Notes: generated from the letters alone by a model not told the origin. Shown: positions 41,018 through 49,764, numbered from the stretch's first letter. The stretch: 64,000 nt of DNA from JAYFQF01 sp034927285 (GCA_034927285.1 JAYFQF010000002.1:1-64000); one strand, 5' to 3'. Numbers and translations: made by a program.

Positions 41018-41076
41018 AAAAGCGGCGGTCTTATTTTCGGTCTTATTCGCCTTGCTCAAAGGGAATTTATCATTTT

Positions 41077-41883
41077 TCAGATGAACAGCTGCGGCAAAAA
41101 GGCCAGGCAAAAGGAAGACACCAATTTGCTTACCGCCACAATCGGCACAAATTTTTTGGCCGGAATCTGGCTAAAGCCGGCCCCCAGACAGATTACCTCA
41201 TCCGGCAGCAAGGGAAAAATCAAAAGAACCAAAAGCACCCAGATGCCGAATTTATCCACATAGTGATAATATCTCTCCAAGGCTTTTGAATTTGACTTTT
41301 TCTCCCGAATGAAGTTGCCGCCATATCTGGCCACACCGTACATGACGACAATGCCGAGAAAGGTTCCCAGGTAGCTGGTAACAAAGGCCGCCGCCGGACC
41401 CAGAATGGCGCTGCCGGCCAGAATTGTTACCGGTTCCGGTACAGGCAGCAGGATCGGCTGAAAAAAACAGATCAAAAAGAAGAAGAAAATCGCGTTATCC
41501 CCATACTCCTGCAGCAAATACTCAAAGCCATAATAATCGGTAAACATCATCAGTTTTGTGACCAGATAAACGGCAATCAGAACAAAAAACACGCCAAACA
41601 AATAGTATATGAATAAATTCAACGCCCGGTTCATCCGGGGATAACGGCGCTGCCAGACAAGGGCTTTGGATACGCCCAGGCCCAGCCAAACCCCTGTTTG
41701 CAGCCAATCATAATACCAGGGTATTTGATCGAGAAAAAGACTGCAGGCCAAAGTTCCCAGTAAGCAGACGCCTAAAGGGATCAGTAAATTTTTCTGATTT
41801 TCCCGGTCTGAGATGAAGTTCCGGAGCCTTTTCAGCCTTTCCTTCCGATCCGGTGCCGAGGACGATTCTGATCTGTCGGACAA
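41077..41883 (-). CDS. VTT-domain (TVP38/TMEM64, SNARE-associated) membrane protein
   Basis: The 268-aa product has about six membrane segments. The VTT/DedA core spans about 130-235: FFQPILLPVPEPVTILAGSAILGPAAAFVTSYLG, then YGVARYGGNF, and LLVLLIFPLLPDEVICLGAGFS. Members act in lipid transport or membrane homeostasis. The start taken is TTG at 41883, 6 nt after GAGGAG; an upstream TTG at 41955 has no ribosome site. The charged N-terminus (ESSSAPDRKERLKRLRNF) is probably cytoplasmic. A terminator follows. Confidence 0.85.
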   Translation of the reverse strand: MSDRSESSSAPDRKERLKRLRNFISDRENQKNLLIPLGVCLLGTLACSLFLDQIPWYYDWLQTGVWLGLGVSKALVWQRRYPRMNRALNLFIYYLFGVFFVLIAVYLVTKLMMFTDYYGFEYLLQEYGDNAIFFFFLICFFQPILLPVPEPVTILAGSAILGPAAAFVTSYLGTFLGIVVMYGVARYGGNFIREKKSNSKALERYYHYVDKFGIWVLLVLLIFPLLPDEVICLGAGFSQIPAKKFVPIVAVSKLVSSFCLAFLPQLFI

Positions 41884-42158
41884 TGTATTCTCCTCTTCGT
41901 TTATCCTGGGAGCCTTGCCCGGAGTCGAAGCATGCTCCAGCGCCGGGCAACACAAATCTGTTTTTCTCTTTTTTTCTGTCTTTCTCTATTTTAAAGAATA
42001 TTTTACTTCATGATACGTATATTGTAAAATTTTTTTGAGATTTTTCAGCAGATGAGCTTGTCTCATCGTCCTGTGCTTTTGTGTTCTGCGCTGCTGGCAA
42101 ACTCCTTTTCCGTGTTCCACCAAACGCCTTACATTCATTCAGAACTGCAGGATGATAA

Positions 42159-42262
42159 AATGAACTGCGGCAATTTCATCATCATTTTCCTCCCGCAGCG
42201 GGCCGCGCGACCGACAGGAAATAAAGAGCCGGCCGCGTTGGGATCAAAATTCATGATATAAT
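42159..42262 (+). promoter_or_regulatory. Conserved promoter-upstream element, copy B
   Basis: This aligns with 18271-18374 over about 104 bp. Both contain GGCCGCGC, GAGCCGGCCGCGTT, GGAT, ATTCATG and TATAAT (here 42257-42262) in the same order and nearly the same spacing. It lies 41 nt before the gene at 42304. The interval 41884-42303 holds no other supported feature. Confidence 0.6.
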
Positions 42263-42303
42263 GATACCGTAAAAAATCTGACAGATCCTACCGGGGTGCT
42301 TCC

Positions 42304-42897
42304 ATGAAAAAAAGAACACCGGCAATCATCCCCGTCCTCCTGGCGGCACTGCTGACCACAGCCGCCTTAATGGCGCTGGTCAGGCTTCCCTACTTGACCG
42401 GCAGTACGCCGAAAACCGTCAGCGTCCGTGAACAGAACGGCGTATACGGCCTGACCGGCCTGGGCGACTTAAACGGCGTTACCGCCGTCCTGCCGCCGGG
42501 ACCGAACTATTACCCCAATACCTACCTGCTTCCGGAAAACGCCGGCGCCGCCGAACCGGAAAGCACGGACCGCTATGACGCGATCCGGGCCGGCTGCCTT
42601 TCCCAGCGCTTCGTCCTGGAACTGCCGGACAACAGCGGCGTCTACGCTCTGACCTTCAGGCTTTCCGGCCGGCACGCCCTGCGCGTCTATGCCGACGCCC
42701 TGGCGGGGGCGGCCGTCGCCGCCCAAAGCAACGGCTGGGTTCTTCTGACCGGAGGAAGCCCGACCGGGCTGACGGAGCTGCAAGAGACGCTGCTCCGGGA
42801 AAGGCAGGGCAAAATCAAGGACCTGCGAGTCTTCGGGGGCCCGGCGGCCGTGCCTGACGCGACCCTGGAAAAGCTGCGGGAACTGCTGGGCCTGTAA
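42304..42897 (+). CDS. Secreted or membrane-anchored protein of unknown function
   Basis: The 197-aa product has an N-terminal hydrophobic segment (AIIPVLLAALLTTAALMALV, about 7-26) without a clear cleavage site. An alanine- and glycine-rich outside part follows. The last 60 residues (GWVLLTGGSPTGLTELQETLL, KDLRVFGGPAAVPDATLEKLRELLG) look like one alpha/beta unit of a cell-wall-binding repeat (CW_binding_2 type), but the match is weak. Its promoter belongs to the element shared with the gene at 18448. Confidence 0.6.
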   Translation: MKKRTPAIIPVLLAALLTTAALMALVRLPYLTGSTPKTVSVREQNGVYGLTGLGDLNGVTAVLPPGPNYYPNTYLLPENAGAAEPESTDRYDAIRAGCLSQRFVLELPDNSGVYALTFRLSGRHALRVYADALAGAAVAAQSNGWVLLTGGSPTGLTELQETLLRERQGKIKDLRVFGGPAAVPDATLEKLRELLGL

Positions 42898-43021
42898 CCA
42901 GGCTGCCACCGGCGCCCTGAATAAAAGCCGCCGCCTGCCGGCGGGGCCTCCTTGAAAGAGGCCCTTGCCGGCAGGCGGAACTGCAGTTCCGCGCATTTTG
43001 TAAAATCTCCCCCTTCATCTC

Positions 43022-43050
43022 TTGACAAAAGTATCTGTATTCGTTAATAT
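43022..43050 (+). promoter_or_regulatory. Promoter of tRNA-Ser
   Basis: TTGACA (43022-43027), 17-nt spacer, TAATAT (43045-43050), ending 17 nt before the mature tRNA. Confidence 0.85.
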
Positions 43051-43067
43051 TACAAAGGTAACCATTT

Positions 43068-43160
43068 GGACAGATGGCCGAGTTTGGTTTAAGGCGCACG
43101 ACTGGAAATCGTGTATACGTTAATAGCGTATCTAGGGTTCGAATCCCTATCTGTCCGCCA
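43068..43160 (+). tRNA. tRNA-Ser (anticodon GGA)
   Basis: The 93-nt sequence folds as a class-II tRNA. The acceptor stem pairs GGACAGA with TCTGTCC, discriminator G and encoded CCA. The anticodon loop is in CACGACTGGAAATCGTG (anticodon GGA, reading UCC/UCU). A long variable arm, TATACGTTAATAGCGTA, and the TPsiC arm GGGTTCGAATCCC follow. Confidence 0.97.
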
Positions 43161-43172
43161 TTCGCATACAGC

Positions 43173-43206
43173 AGCCCCCGAAAACTTACGTTTTCGGGGG
43201 CTTTTT
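43173..43206 (+). terminator. Terminator of tRNA-Ser
   Basis: AGCCCCCGAAAAC, loop TTAC, GTTTTCGGGGGCT, then TTTT. Canonical intrinsic terminator. Confidence 0.92.
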
Positions 43207-43327
43207 CGTGGTTTTTGCGGCGCCCCCATCGCTATGTCGCGGGAATCCCTGGCGCGGCGCCGATTTTTTATCCCCGCCACATAAAATTCTCCAAATGGGA
43301 AATGAATATAGCGGGAGGTGAGAAAAA

Positions 43328-43504
43328 ATGAGTCCAAAAGAACTTTCATACATTCAGGACGCCCTGGGCCACGAAAAACATCTGTACACAAAATGCCTGG
43401 ATTGTGTAGCCAGTCTGCAGGACATGGAACTGAAGTCCTTTGTGCAGCAGTTGGCCGCGCAGCACCAGCAAAGATTCAATCAGCTTTATCAACTTTTACA
43501 GTAA
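43328..43504 (+). CDS. Small spore-coat-type protein, 58 aa
   Basis: The frame starts MSPKELSYIQDALGHEKHL and ends QLYQLLQ. It is helical, with Gln-rich C-terminus and two cysteines (KCLDCVASL). The size and pattern, and the CotF-like gene 15 nt downstream, suggest a spore-coat protein of the Clostridia CotF/small ferritin-like kind. GGGAGGTGAG precedes the ATG. It is not seen elsewhere in the window. Confidence 0.65.
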   Translation: MSPKELSYIQDALGHEKHLYTKCLDCVASLQDMELKSFVQQLAAQHQQRFNQLYQLLQ

Positions 43505-43519
43505 AGGAGGATTCCCGAT

Positions 43520-43765
43520 ATGGAAGACAAAGATTTGATGGAGGATATTTTGCTGACGGCTAAGGGAGCCTGCGATTTATATCTGCACGGCACCATTGAA
43601 TCGGCTACCCCCAAGGTCCACGGCGCCTTTGACCAGGCACTGAAAGGTACGCTGCAGATGCAAAACCAGGTCTATTCAAAAATGTCCCAAAAGGGCTGGT
43701 ATCCAACCCAGCAGGCCCAACAGCAGCAGATTCAGCAGGTCGCTCAGCAGTACGCAGGGCAGTAA
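43520..43765 (+). CDS. Spore coat protein, CotF-like
   Basis: The 81-aa product resembles small CotF-family coat proteins of spore-forming Clostridia. It has helical segments with DILLTAKGACDLYLHGTIESATPKVHGAFDQAL (about 8-40), then QMQNQVYSKMSQKGWYPTQQA and a Gln-rich tail. AAAGGAGGATTCCC precedes the ATG. It forms an operon with the 58-aa gene. This pair is the main in-window sign of sporulation. Confidence 0.82.
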   Translation: MEDKDLMEDILLTAKGACDLYLHGTIESATPKVHGAFDQALKGTLQMQNQVYSKMSQKGWYPTQQAQQQQIQQVAQQYAGQ

Positions 43766-43831
43766 CGGCTTAGTCGGATGGGCTTTGGGCAGGATATGGT
43801 TTTTCCAGTATAATCTGAAACGCAATGCTTA

Positions 43832-43861
43832 AGAGACCGGGACGATGTCCGGTCTTTTTTT
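43832..43861 (+). terminator. Terminator of the coat genes
   Basis: GACCGGGACGATGTCCGGTC followed by TTTTTTTT on the plus strand, 68 nt after the coat gene and before the converging ligD gene. Confidence 0.85.
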
Positions 43862-43885
43862 GTTTTCTTCCCGGCGCACGCCGCT

Positions 43886-46321
43886 TCATTTCAGCGATTG
43901 GTTATTCAGGAAAAAATCTTTCCAGGGATCATCGCTTTCGATCCGCAAGAGGGCAGCCGCCATATCTACGTCGTCCGGGGCCACCGTGTCAAGCTCCTGC
44001 CAGGAAATGGGCATGGACACCCGGGCTCCTTTTCTCGCTCTTATGGAGTAAGGCGCGACGCTGGTGGCGCCTCTGCCGTTTCGGATCCAGTCGATGAATA
44101 TTTTGTTTTTCCGCCGGGCCTTTCTGACATTGCTGGTATAGCGCTCAGGCCACTTCTGCTCCATCACTTCGGCGACGCCCCTGGCGAAATCGTGAAATAC
44201 CTCCCAGGAAGCGGCGGGCTTTAACGGCACCACCACATGATACCCTTTGCCGCCGCTGGTTTTCAGATACGGCTTCAGGGAAAGCTCCGCCAGAATACCT
44301 TTAATGTCTTTCACCCCCTGCCGCACCGCCGCCAGGTCCAATCCCTCGTCGGGATCCAGATCAAACACCATCACATCCGGCTTTTCAAGCTGATCCGCGC
44401 GGCTTCCCCAGGTGTGAAATTCCAGCGTGCCCATCTGCGCTTCGGAGATCAGTCCGGCGGCGTTTTCGATGTAAAAGTAATCTTCCGTTTCCCCGTCGCT
44501 GTTAAGGATGGGCACGGTGACGATCCCCTTGCTGTCCGGACCCGGATGCTTTTTGTAAAAGCAGGACCGGGATATCCCTTTGGGACAGCGCACGATGCTT
44601 AAAATCCTCCCGCTTACATAGGGCAGCATCCGCTGCGACACCCGGGCGTAATACCGGACCACGTCTCCTTTCGTGATTTCAGGCTCCTCAAAGATCACTT
44701 TTTGGGGATTGGTGATCTTTATTCCCTGGATGATCATGCTGTCGCCCTCTGGCTCCATAGGTTCCTCCAACTCTTGTTCCGGCGGCTGCGTCTCGCCGAC
44801 GGCTTTTTCTCGTTTTACCTCTTTCGGGTCTTTATCCGTCCGCAGGCCCTTATAGCTGGCCTGCCTCAGCAAATGATCTTCCGTCCATTCCGCGAATTTG
44901 ATTTCCGCCACCAACTCAGGTTCAAGCCAGGTGATGTTTTCCTTTGGCCTTGGTTTCGGCGCCGGGCTGAAAGGCGGTTCCGTTTTCTTTATGCCCTCAA
45001 ACTTCTCCTCCAGCTCTGCCACCTGAGGCCGGCCCAGGCCCGTGCCGGCTCGTCCGGCATAAACAAATTTCCCGCCTTCATAAAGGCCCAGAAGAAGCGA
45101 GCTTATCCCCTGGGCTTTTTTATCGGAAAGCGTATATCCGCCGATGACAAATTCCTGCCGTTTCTCGCACTTTAACTTGATCCAATCGCCGTTTCTGGTT
45201 CCGCTGTAAACGGAAGCGGCTTTTTTCCCGACGATCCCTTCAAAATTTAAACGGCAGGCCGCAAGCAAGCTGTCCTGCCCATTTCCTGTGATATGCCGGC
45301 TGTAGTATAGATTTTTCGGGGCATCGGCCAGCAGGGCTTCAAGCGTTTCTTTTCTTTCGGTCAGGGGGCGTTCTCTTAAGTCCGCCCCGCCCAAGGCCAG
45401 AAGATCAAAAATAATATAGGTGGGGCTTTTCTCCCCAGGAGTTCTCATATAGTTTTGCAGCGCCTGAAAATCCGTCTTGCCTTCCTCATCGGTAACCACC
45501 ATTTCCCCATCCAGGATCATGGCCCTGCCGGCGGCCCAGTCCAGGAGAGAAACGGCCGCCTGGTAAAACCGGTTGGTATAATCATTGCCGTTCCTGGTGA
45601 TAAGCCGGACACTGTTGGCCTCGATATAGGCCAGGATCCTGTAGCCGTCGTATTTAAGTTCATAGAGCCAGTCCCCGCCCCGGGGAATCTTATTTACAAG
45701 CCTGGCAAGCTGAACGCCGGTCCGGCTTATGGGATTCCTGACGACTTTTTCTTCCCGGCCTTCTTCAATTTCCTGCATGGTACGCCCGGTCCTGATGCTG
45801 GTGGTAAATCCGGAAATTCCCTGGTCGCTTTTGACGTACTCATCTTTTTCCTTAAGCAAAAGCCAGTTGTTTTTCGTCTCGCCGGTTTTTGCTTTCATTC
45901 GTACCAAAGCCCACTTCCCTTTAAGCCTTCTGCCTTTCAGCAGGAACTTCAGCATCCCTTCGCGGAGCCCGTCGTCCACATCCCCATAAGGTTCCCAAAA
46001 GCCCTCGTCCCAGAGCATTACCGTGCCGCCGCCGTATTCCCCCCGGGGAATTGTCCCCTCGAAGTTCCGGTATTCCAGGGGGTGGTCCTCCACCTGTATC
46101 GCCAGCCTCTTCTCCCGGGGATCAAAGGAGGGACCCTTGGGCACCGCCCAGCTTAAAAGAACGCCCTCCCATTCCAAGCGAAAATCATAGTGGTCTCTGC
46201 GGGCCATATGGCGCTGAACGGCAAACCTGAGCTGTTGCCGTGACTCTGACGCTTCGCCCGCCGGCTCTCCGGACCTTTCAACGTTCCTTTTCTGATTGTA
46301 CTCCTCAAGTTTTACTGACAT
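43886..46321 (-). CDS. ligD: Multidomain ATP-dependent DNA ligase D of non-homologous end joining
   Basis: The 811-aa product has three domains in the order phosphoesterase, ligase, polymerase. The 3'-phosphoesterase spans about 30-160 (HMARRDHYDFRLEWEGVLLSWAVPKG, DHPLEYRNFEGTIPRGEYGGG). The ligase spans about 205-500 with the adenylated lysine in ELKYDGYR. The primase-polymerase spans about 525-811 (RILSIVRCPKG, VMFDLDPDEGLD, KTSGGKGYHVVVPL, RKNKIFIDW). It works with Ku, encoded directly upstream with a 1-nt overlap (TAATG). In spore-formers this repairs breaks during germination. Confidence 0.95.
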   Translation of the reverse strand: MSVKLEEYNQKRNVERSGEPAGEASESRQQLRFAVQRHMARRDHYDFRLEWEGVLLSWAVPKGPSFDPREKRLAIQVEDHPLEYRNFEGTIPRGEYGGGTVMLWDEGFWEPYGDVDDGLREGMLKFLLKGRRLKGKWALVRMKAKTGETKNNWLLLKEKDEYVKSDQGISGFTTSIRTGRTMQEIEEGREEKVVRNPISRTGVQLARLVNKIPRGGDWLYELKYDGYRILAYIEANSVRLITRNGNDYTNRFYQAAVSLLDWAAGRAMILDGEMVVTDEEGKTDFQALQNYMRTPGEKSPTYIIFDLLALGGADLRERPLTERKETLEALLADAPKNLYYSRHITGNGQDSLLAACRLNFEGIVGKKAASVYSGTRNGDWIKLKCEKRQEFVIGGYTLSDKKAQGISSLLLGLYEGGKFVYAGRAGTGLGRPQVAELEEKFEGIKKTEPPFSPAPKPRPKENITWLEPELVAEIKFAEWTEDHLLRQASYKGLRTDKDPKEVKREKAVGETQPPEQELEEPMEPEGDSMIIQGIKITNPQKVIFEEPEITKGDVVRYYARVSQRMLPYVSGRILSIVRCPKGISRSCFYKKHPGPDSKGIVTVPILNSDGETEDYFYIENAAGLISEAQMGTLEFHTWGSRADQLEKPDVMVFDLDPDEGLDLAAVRQGVKDIKGILAELSLKPYLKTSGGKGYHVVVPLKPAASWEVFHDFARGVAEVMEQKWPERYTSNVRKARRKNKIFIDWIRNGRGATSVAPYSIRARKGARVSMPISWQELDTVAPDDVDMAAALLRIESDDPWKDFFLNNQSLK

Positions 46322-47094
46322 TACGCCGTTTCCTTACCTTTTTGGGCTTTTTCCACGCTGGCTTTAAGAGCCTCCATCAGGTCCACCACTTTGCCGGCGC
46401 CCTCGGATTCCGCGGCGACGACTTCCCTGCCGGCGATTTTTGTTTCGATCAGCGACCGGAGCTTGATCTGGTACTCGTCTTTATATTTGGCGGGGTCAAA
46501 AGGCGTGTCCATGGAATTGATCAGCGTTTTTGCCATATTCATTTCCTGCTGGGAGACCTCAGGCGTAGCGTACTGCTTTTGAAGCTCCCTGACGTCGTCG
46601 GCGTAAAACATCGTGGAAATGAGCAGGCCCTCTTCCCGGGGAATAATCGCCATCAGCGTGTCCTTGGTGCCCATAACGGTTTTGCCTATGGCAATCTTTT
46701 GTTCAGTCATCAGCGCGGCCCGCAGCAGCTCGAAGGCCTTTTCTCCGCCCGCTTCCGGAGCCGCCTGATAGGTCTTATTGTAATAAACGGGAGAAATCTG
46801 GTTCAGTTGGGCAAAATGCAGGATCTGAATGGATTTTTCCTTTTCCGTCTTGATTTTTTCGATTTCCTCGTCTGTGACTACCACATACTTGTCCTGGTCG
46901 TACTCAAAACCCTTTACAATATCCTGCGCCGTAATTTCCTTGCCGCAATGGGCACAGGTCTTTTTGTACCGGATACGGCTGTTGTCTTCCTTATGCAGCT
47001 GATTAAAATGGATATCATTGTCCTGGGTAGCCGTATACATCGCGATGGGGATCGCGACCATGCCGAACGTGATCACCGATTTACGGGCTATCAT
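46321..47094 (-). CDS. ku: Ku protein of non-homologous end joining
   Basis: The 257-aa product is a bacterial Ku homodimer subunit. It begins MIARKSVITFGMVAIPIAMYTA and has NDIHFNQLHKEDNSRIRYKK, then CAHCGKEI and the beta-barrel core that encircles DNA ends (for example AYYNK-like PVYYNKTYQAAPE near 140). The C-terminal tail is short and lysine-rich. The start at 47094 follows GGAGGTG; the longer frame to 47148 has no ribosome site. It recruits LigD, the next gene. Confidence 0.95.
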   Translation of the reverse strand: MIARKSVITFGMVAIPIAMYTATQDNDIHFNQLHKEDNSRIRYKKTCAHCGKEITAQDIVKGFEYDQDKYVVVTDEEIEKIKTEKEKSIQILHFAQLNQISPVYYNKTYQAAPEAGGEKAFELLRAALMTEQKIAIGKTVMGTKDTLMAIIPREEGLLISTMFYADDVRELQKQYATPEVSQQEMNMAKTLINSMDTPFDPAKYKDEYQIKLRSLIETKIAGREVVAAESEGAGKVVDLMEALKASVEKAQKGKETA

Positions 47095-47232
47095 GATGAA
47101 AACACCTCCGAAATTAGTGTTTCCGATTAAAGAATAAGTATCCGGCATGACTTTTTTAATCTGGCCTTGTCACTATATTTTCATTTATAATATGATACAA
47201 TTATATAGCAATTGGAAACGGAAGTGAAAAAA

Positions 47233-48093
47233 ATGCCGGTAAAGGAACGATATTCATCCGATGTTGAAGCCATCTTGTCCCATCAATACGATCAGGGGGC
47301 CGATCTCTGGACTACGCCGGATAACCGCCTGATCAAAGGGGCGCCCTTCTCAACCTTGGAGAGCGCGCTTTATCTGTTGGAATTAGGCTTAGCCTCCACC
47401 GAGCCTGTACTGCAAAAAACCGCTGAATTGATATTCGATGCCTGGCAGGAAGACGGACGGTTTAAGCTATATCCGCAAGGGGCTGTTTATCCCTGCCATA
47501 CCGCCAACGCCGCCAGTGTGCTTTGTCACATGGGCTATGCCGCCGACGGCAGACTGCAAAAAACCTTCCGTCATCTTTTAGCTATACAGCATACCGACGG
47601 CGGCTGGCGCTGCAATAAATTCAGTTTTGGCCGGGGACCGGAAACGGAGTATTCAAATCCCCATCCAACTCTTATGGCCCTGGATGCCTTTCGGTTCAGC
47701 GACGGCCTCAATAAAGAGCCGGCCCTTGACAAGGCGGTGGATTTTCTGCTTGAACATTGGACGGTCCGAAAGCCCATAGGTCCCTGTCACTATGGAATAG
47801 GCACATTATTCATGCAGGTGGAATATCCCTTCCGGAACTATAATCTTTTTCTGTATGTTTATGTTCTGTCGTTCTATAACCGGGCAAAAAGCGATCGGCG
47901 GTTTCTTGAAGCTTTTAAAGCGCTGGAAGCCAAAACCGTCGCCGGACGGATTGTTGTGGAGCGTGTTGTGCCAAAGCTGGCCGGGCTTGCCTTTTGTAAA
48001 AAAGGGCAGCCAAGCCCTTTAGCGACGGCGCGTTATCATGAAATACTAAAAAATCTGGGAGAAAAGGGCCGGGAGACGGTGTTGGGCCATTAA
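47233..48093 (+). CDS. Alpha/alpha-toroid (squalene-cyclase-repeat-like) protein
   Basis: The 286-aa product is made of helical repeats like those of prenyltransferases and terpene cyclases: ALYLLELGLASTEPVLQKTAELIFDAWQEDGRF (about 50-80), AASVLCHMGY, HLLAIQHTDGGWRCN (about 118-132), PTLMALDAFRFSD. The QxxDGGW motif is present. It lacks a DxDD catalytic motif, so it is unlikely to be a cyclase. The start is ATG at 47233; a TTG seven codons earlier is also possible. It diverges from ku. The function is unknown. Confidence 0.65.
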   Translation: MPVKERYSSDVEAILSHQYDQGADLWTTPDNRLIKGAPFSTLESALYLLELGLASTEPVLQKTAELIFDAWQEDGRFKLYPQGAVYPCHTANAASVLCHMGYAADGRLQKTFRHLLAIQHTDGGWRCNKFSFGRGPETEYSNPHPTLMALDAFRFSDGLNKEPALDKAVDFLLEHWTVRKPIGPCHYGIGTLFMQVEYPFRNYNLFLYVYVLSFYNRAKSDRRFLEAFKALEAKTVAGRIVVERVVPKLAGLAFCKKGQPSPLATARYHEILKNLGEKGRETVLGH

Positions 48094-48205
48094 AATGTTT
48101 ATTTCTTAAATGCAATCCCATTTTCTTCCGTTTTCATTTTTTTAATTCGTGTTCCTTTATTGCATCCTCCTTTGTCCATTTTTTTGCTTGCCTTCTTGGA
48201 TTTTC

Positions 48206-48217
48206 TATTGCTCATCC
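48206..48217. promoter_or_regulatory. Copy of the TATTGCTCATCC motif upstream of a sigma-54 promoter
   Basis: The 12-mer is identical to 14229-14240 in the TAXI-TRAP control region. Here it lies about 65 bp upstream of the -24 element at 48278, a usual distance for activator sites. Confidence 0.45.
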
Positions 48218-48277
48218 AAAAAGTTTTCCTTTATTTATTTTATTTTTCTTTATTTTTTCTAAAAAGAACAGATAATT

Positions 48278-48293
48278 TGGCATGATTCCTGCA
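48278..48293 (+). promoter_or_regulatory. Sigma-54-type promoter of the NCS1 permease gene
   Basis: TGGCATG-ATTC-CTGCA keeps the invariant GG and GC at the correct 10-nt spacing and differs from consensus at two positions. It is about 143 nt before the permease start. No sigma-A promoter of similar quality is seen in 48094-48435, which is otherwise T-rich and gene-free. Confidence 0.7.
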
Positions 48294-48435
48294 TCTCTTT
48301 CCCAGAGAAAAACGGTATTATATCTTCCGCATGTGAAAGCAGGCACATTCTATACTGTTCAGAGGAGGTGTATTGATCTAACCCGGCAAAAAGGTTTCTA
48401 TCGGTTTACAAATTTATAGGGAGGAAGTGTACAGC

Positions 48436-49764
48436 ATGGCAAGTAATCAACAGGAATCAGGTCAAAAGGATGCCATCGTCGAAGCACAGCTAAAGGGCGA
48501 AGGATATGAACATGCCTTTGCACGCGTCCCCGATGAATTCAGAAAACCGCTTTTTAACCTGACGGTTGTTTTAACCGGCTATCCGGTGGCTCTCACAAAT
48601 TTTGTCGTGGGCGCTGCCGTAGGAGTACAGCTTTCGTTTCCGTTGGCAATGCTTGTATTGCTGATCGGAAATACCGTCCTGATCGGTGTGGCGGTGTTAA
48701 CCGGCGTAATGGCATATCGCACCGGCCTGTCCACGACCGTTTTGTCCAGGAGGGCCTTCGGTCAAAAGGGCTCTTACCTTTATTCCGCGCTGCTGGTTAT
48801 TTCGGCGATCACCTGGGTAGCCATGAACGGCGATATCTTCGCCAGGACCTTTATGGCTAATTTCAGTTGGTGGCCCCTGCCCACCTCATTAACGGCAGCC
48901 TTAGCGATTTTAATGTGGATCCAGTCGGCCGTGAGAGGATTCAAAGGCCTCCAAGTCGTCAGCTTCTTAGGCGTACCCTCCGCCCTGATCATGGGTATTA
49001 TCGGTGTTATCGCGGTATTTAACAGCCCTTCGGGAATTGCCGGGGTAATTAATTATATCCCCGAAACCAAGATGACTCTATCCGCCGCCACCGCCTCTGT
49101 AGTCGGCGGCTGGATTTTCGGCGCCTCGATTACGCCGGATGTCTGCCGGTATGCCAAAAGCGAAGGAGACGCGATATTCGCCGCTTTCTTCGCTTTCTTC
49201 TTAGGCTGCTTTGGCCTGCAGCTTGCCGGGGTAATCGTAGGCATGAGTACCGGCACCGGCGACTTTGTCAAGGTAATGGTTTCCCTGGGATTGACAGCTT
49301 TAGCTTTGGTCCTGGCCTTTTTCTGTATCTGGTGCACTCAGGATAACAATATTTACAGCGCCGGCCTGGCCGCTCAAAATATCATCAAGGATACCCGATG
49401 GGGCGGCAAGATTCCCCATGGCAGATTATGCTTAGCGCTGGGCCTGGTCTCCGCCGTGCTGGCAGGCTTTGGCATTTACAGCAAAATCGTTCCGGTCATT
49501 CAATTCCTGTCAATCTTGATGCCGCCTATGCCAGGCGTTTTGATCGCCCAGGAATATTTCATCAAAAAGCCTAAAGATCAGCTTATTTCCAATAAGTATG
49601 CTTTGATTTCCTGGTTATCCGGCGGGATACTGGCCTATATTTCCTTAAAAACCAACTTCTTTGTCCCTCCGGTAATCGGCATCGTTTCCGCAGGCTTGAT
49701 CCACTATATTCTGGAGAAATTTACGGCAAAGCCCGCAGAGTCCGGCCCTGCCGGCGCGAGATAA
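48436..49764 (+). CDS. NCS1-family nucleobase permease, CodB-like
   Basis: The 442-aa product has about twelve helices and the NCS1 features of cytosine permease: FNLTVVLTGYPVALTNFVVGAAVG near residue 40, LSRRAFGQKGSYLYSALLVISAITWVAMNGDIFA near 95 and GASITPDVCRYAKSE near 230. Likely substrate: cytosine or a related nitrogen-rich base, taken up with a cation. No deaminase is adjacent. The ATG at 48436 is preferred over a GTG three codons earlier that would touch the GGGAGG site. Control by sigma-54 would fit a nitrogen-source role. Confidence 0.88.
   Translation: MASNQQESGQKDAIVEAQLKGEGYEHAFARVPDEFRKPLFNLTVVLTGYPVALTNFVVGAAVGVQLSFPLAMLVLLIGNTVLIGVAVLTGVMAYRTGLSTTVLSRRAFGQKGSYLYSALLVISAITWVAMNGDIFARTFMANFSWWPLPTSLTAALAILMWIQSAVRGFKGLQVVSFLGVPSALIMGIIGVIAVFNSPSGIAGVINYIPETKMTLSAATASVVGGWIFGASITPDVCRYAKSEGDAIFAAFFAFFLGCFGLQLAGVIVGMSTGTGDFVKVMVSLGLTALALVLAFFCIWCTQDNNIYSAGLAAQNIIKDTRWGGKIPHGRLCLALGLVSAVLAGFGIYSKIVPVIQFLSILMPPMPGVLIAQEYFIKKPKDQLISNKYALISWLSGGILAYISLKTNFFVPPVIGIVSAGLIHYILEKFTAKPAESGPAGAR

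Noticed and set aside
42052..42261. Plus-strand frame before the secreted-protein gene
   Set aside because: No ribosome site, and it overlaps the conserved promoter-upstream element.
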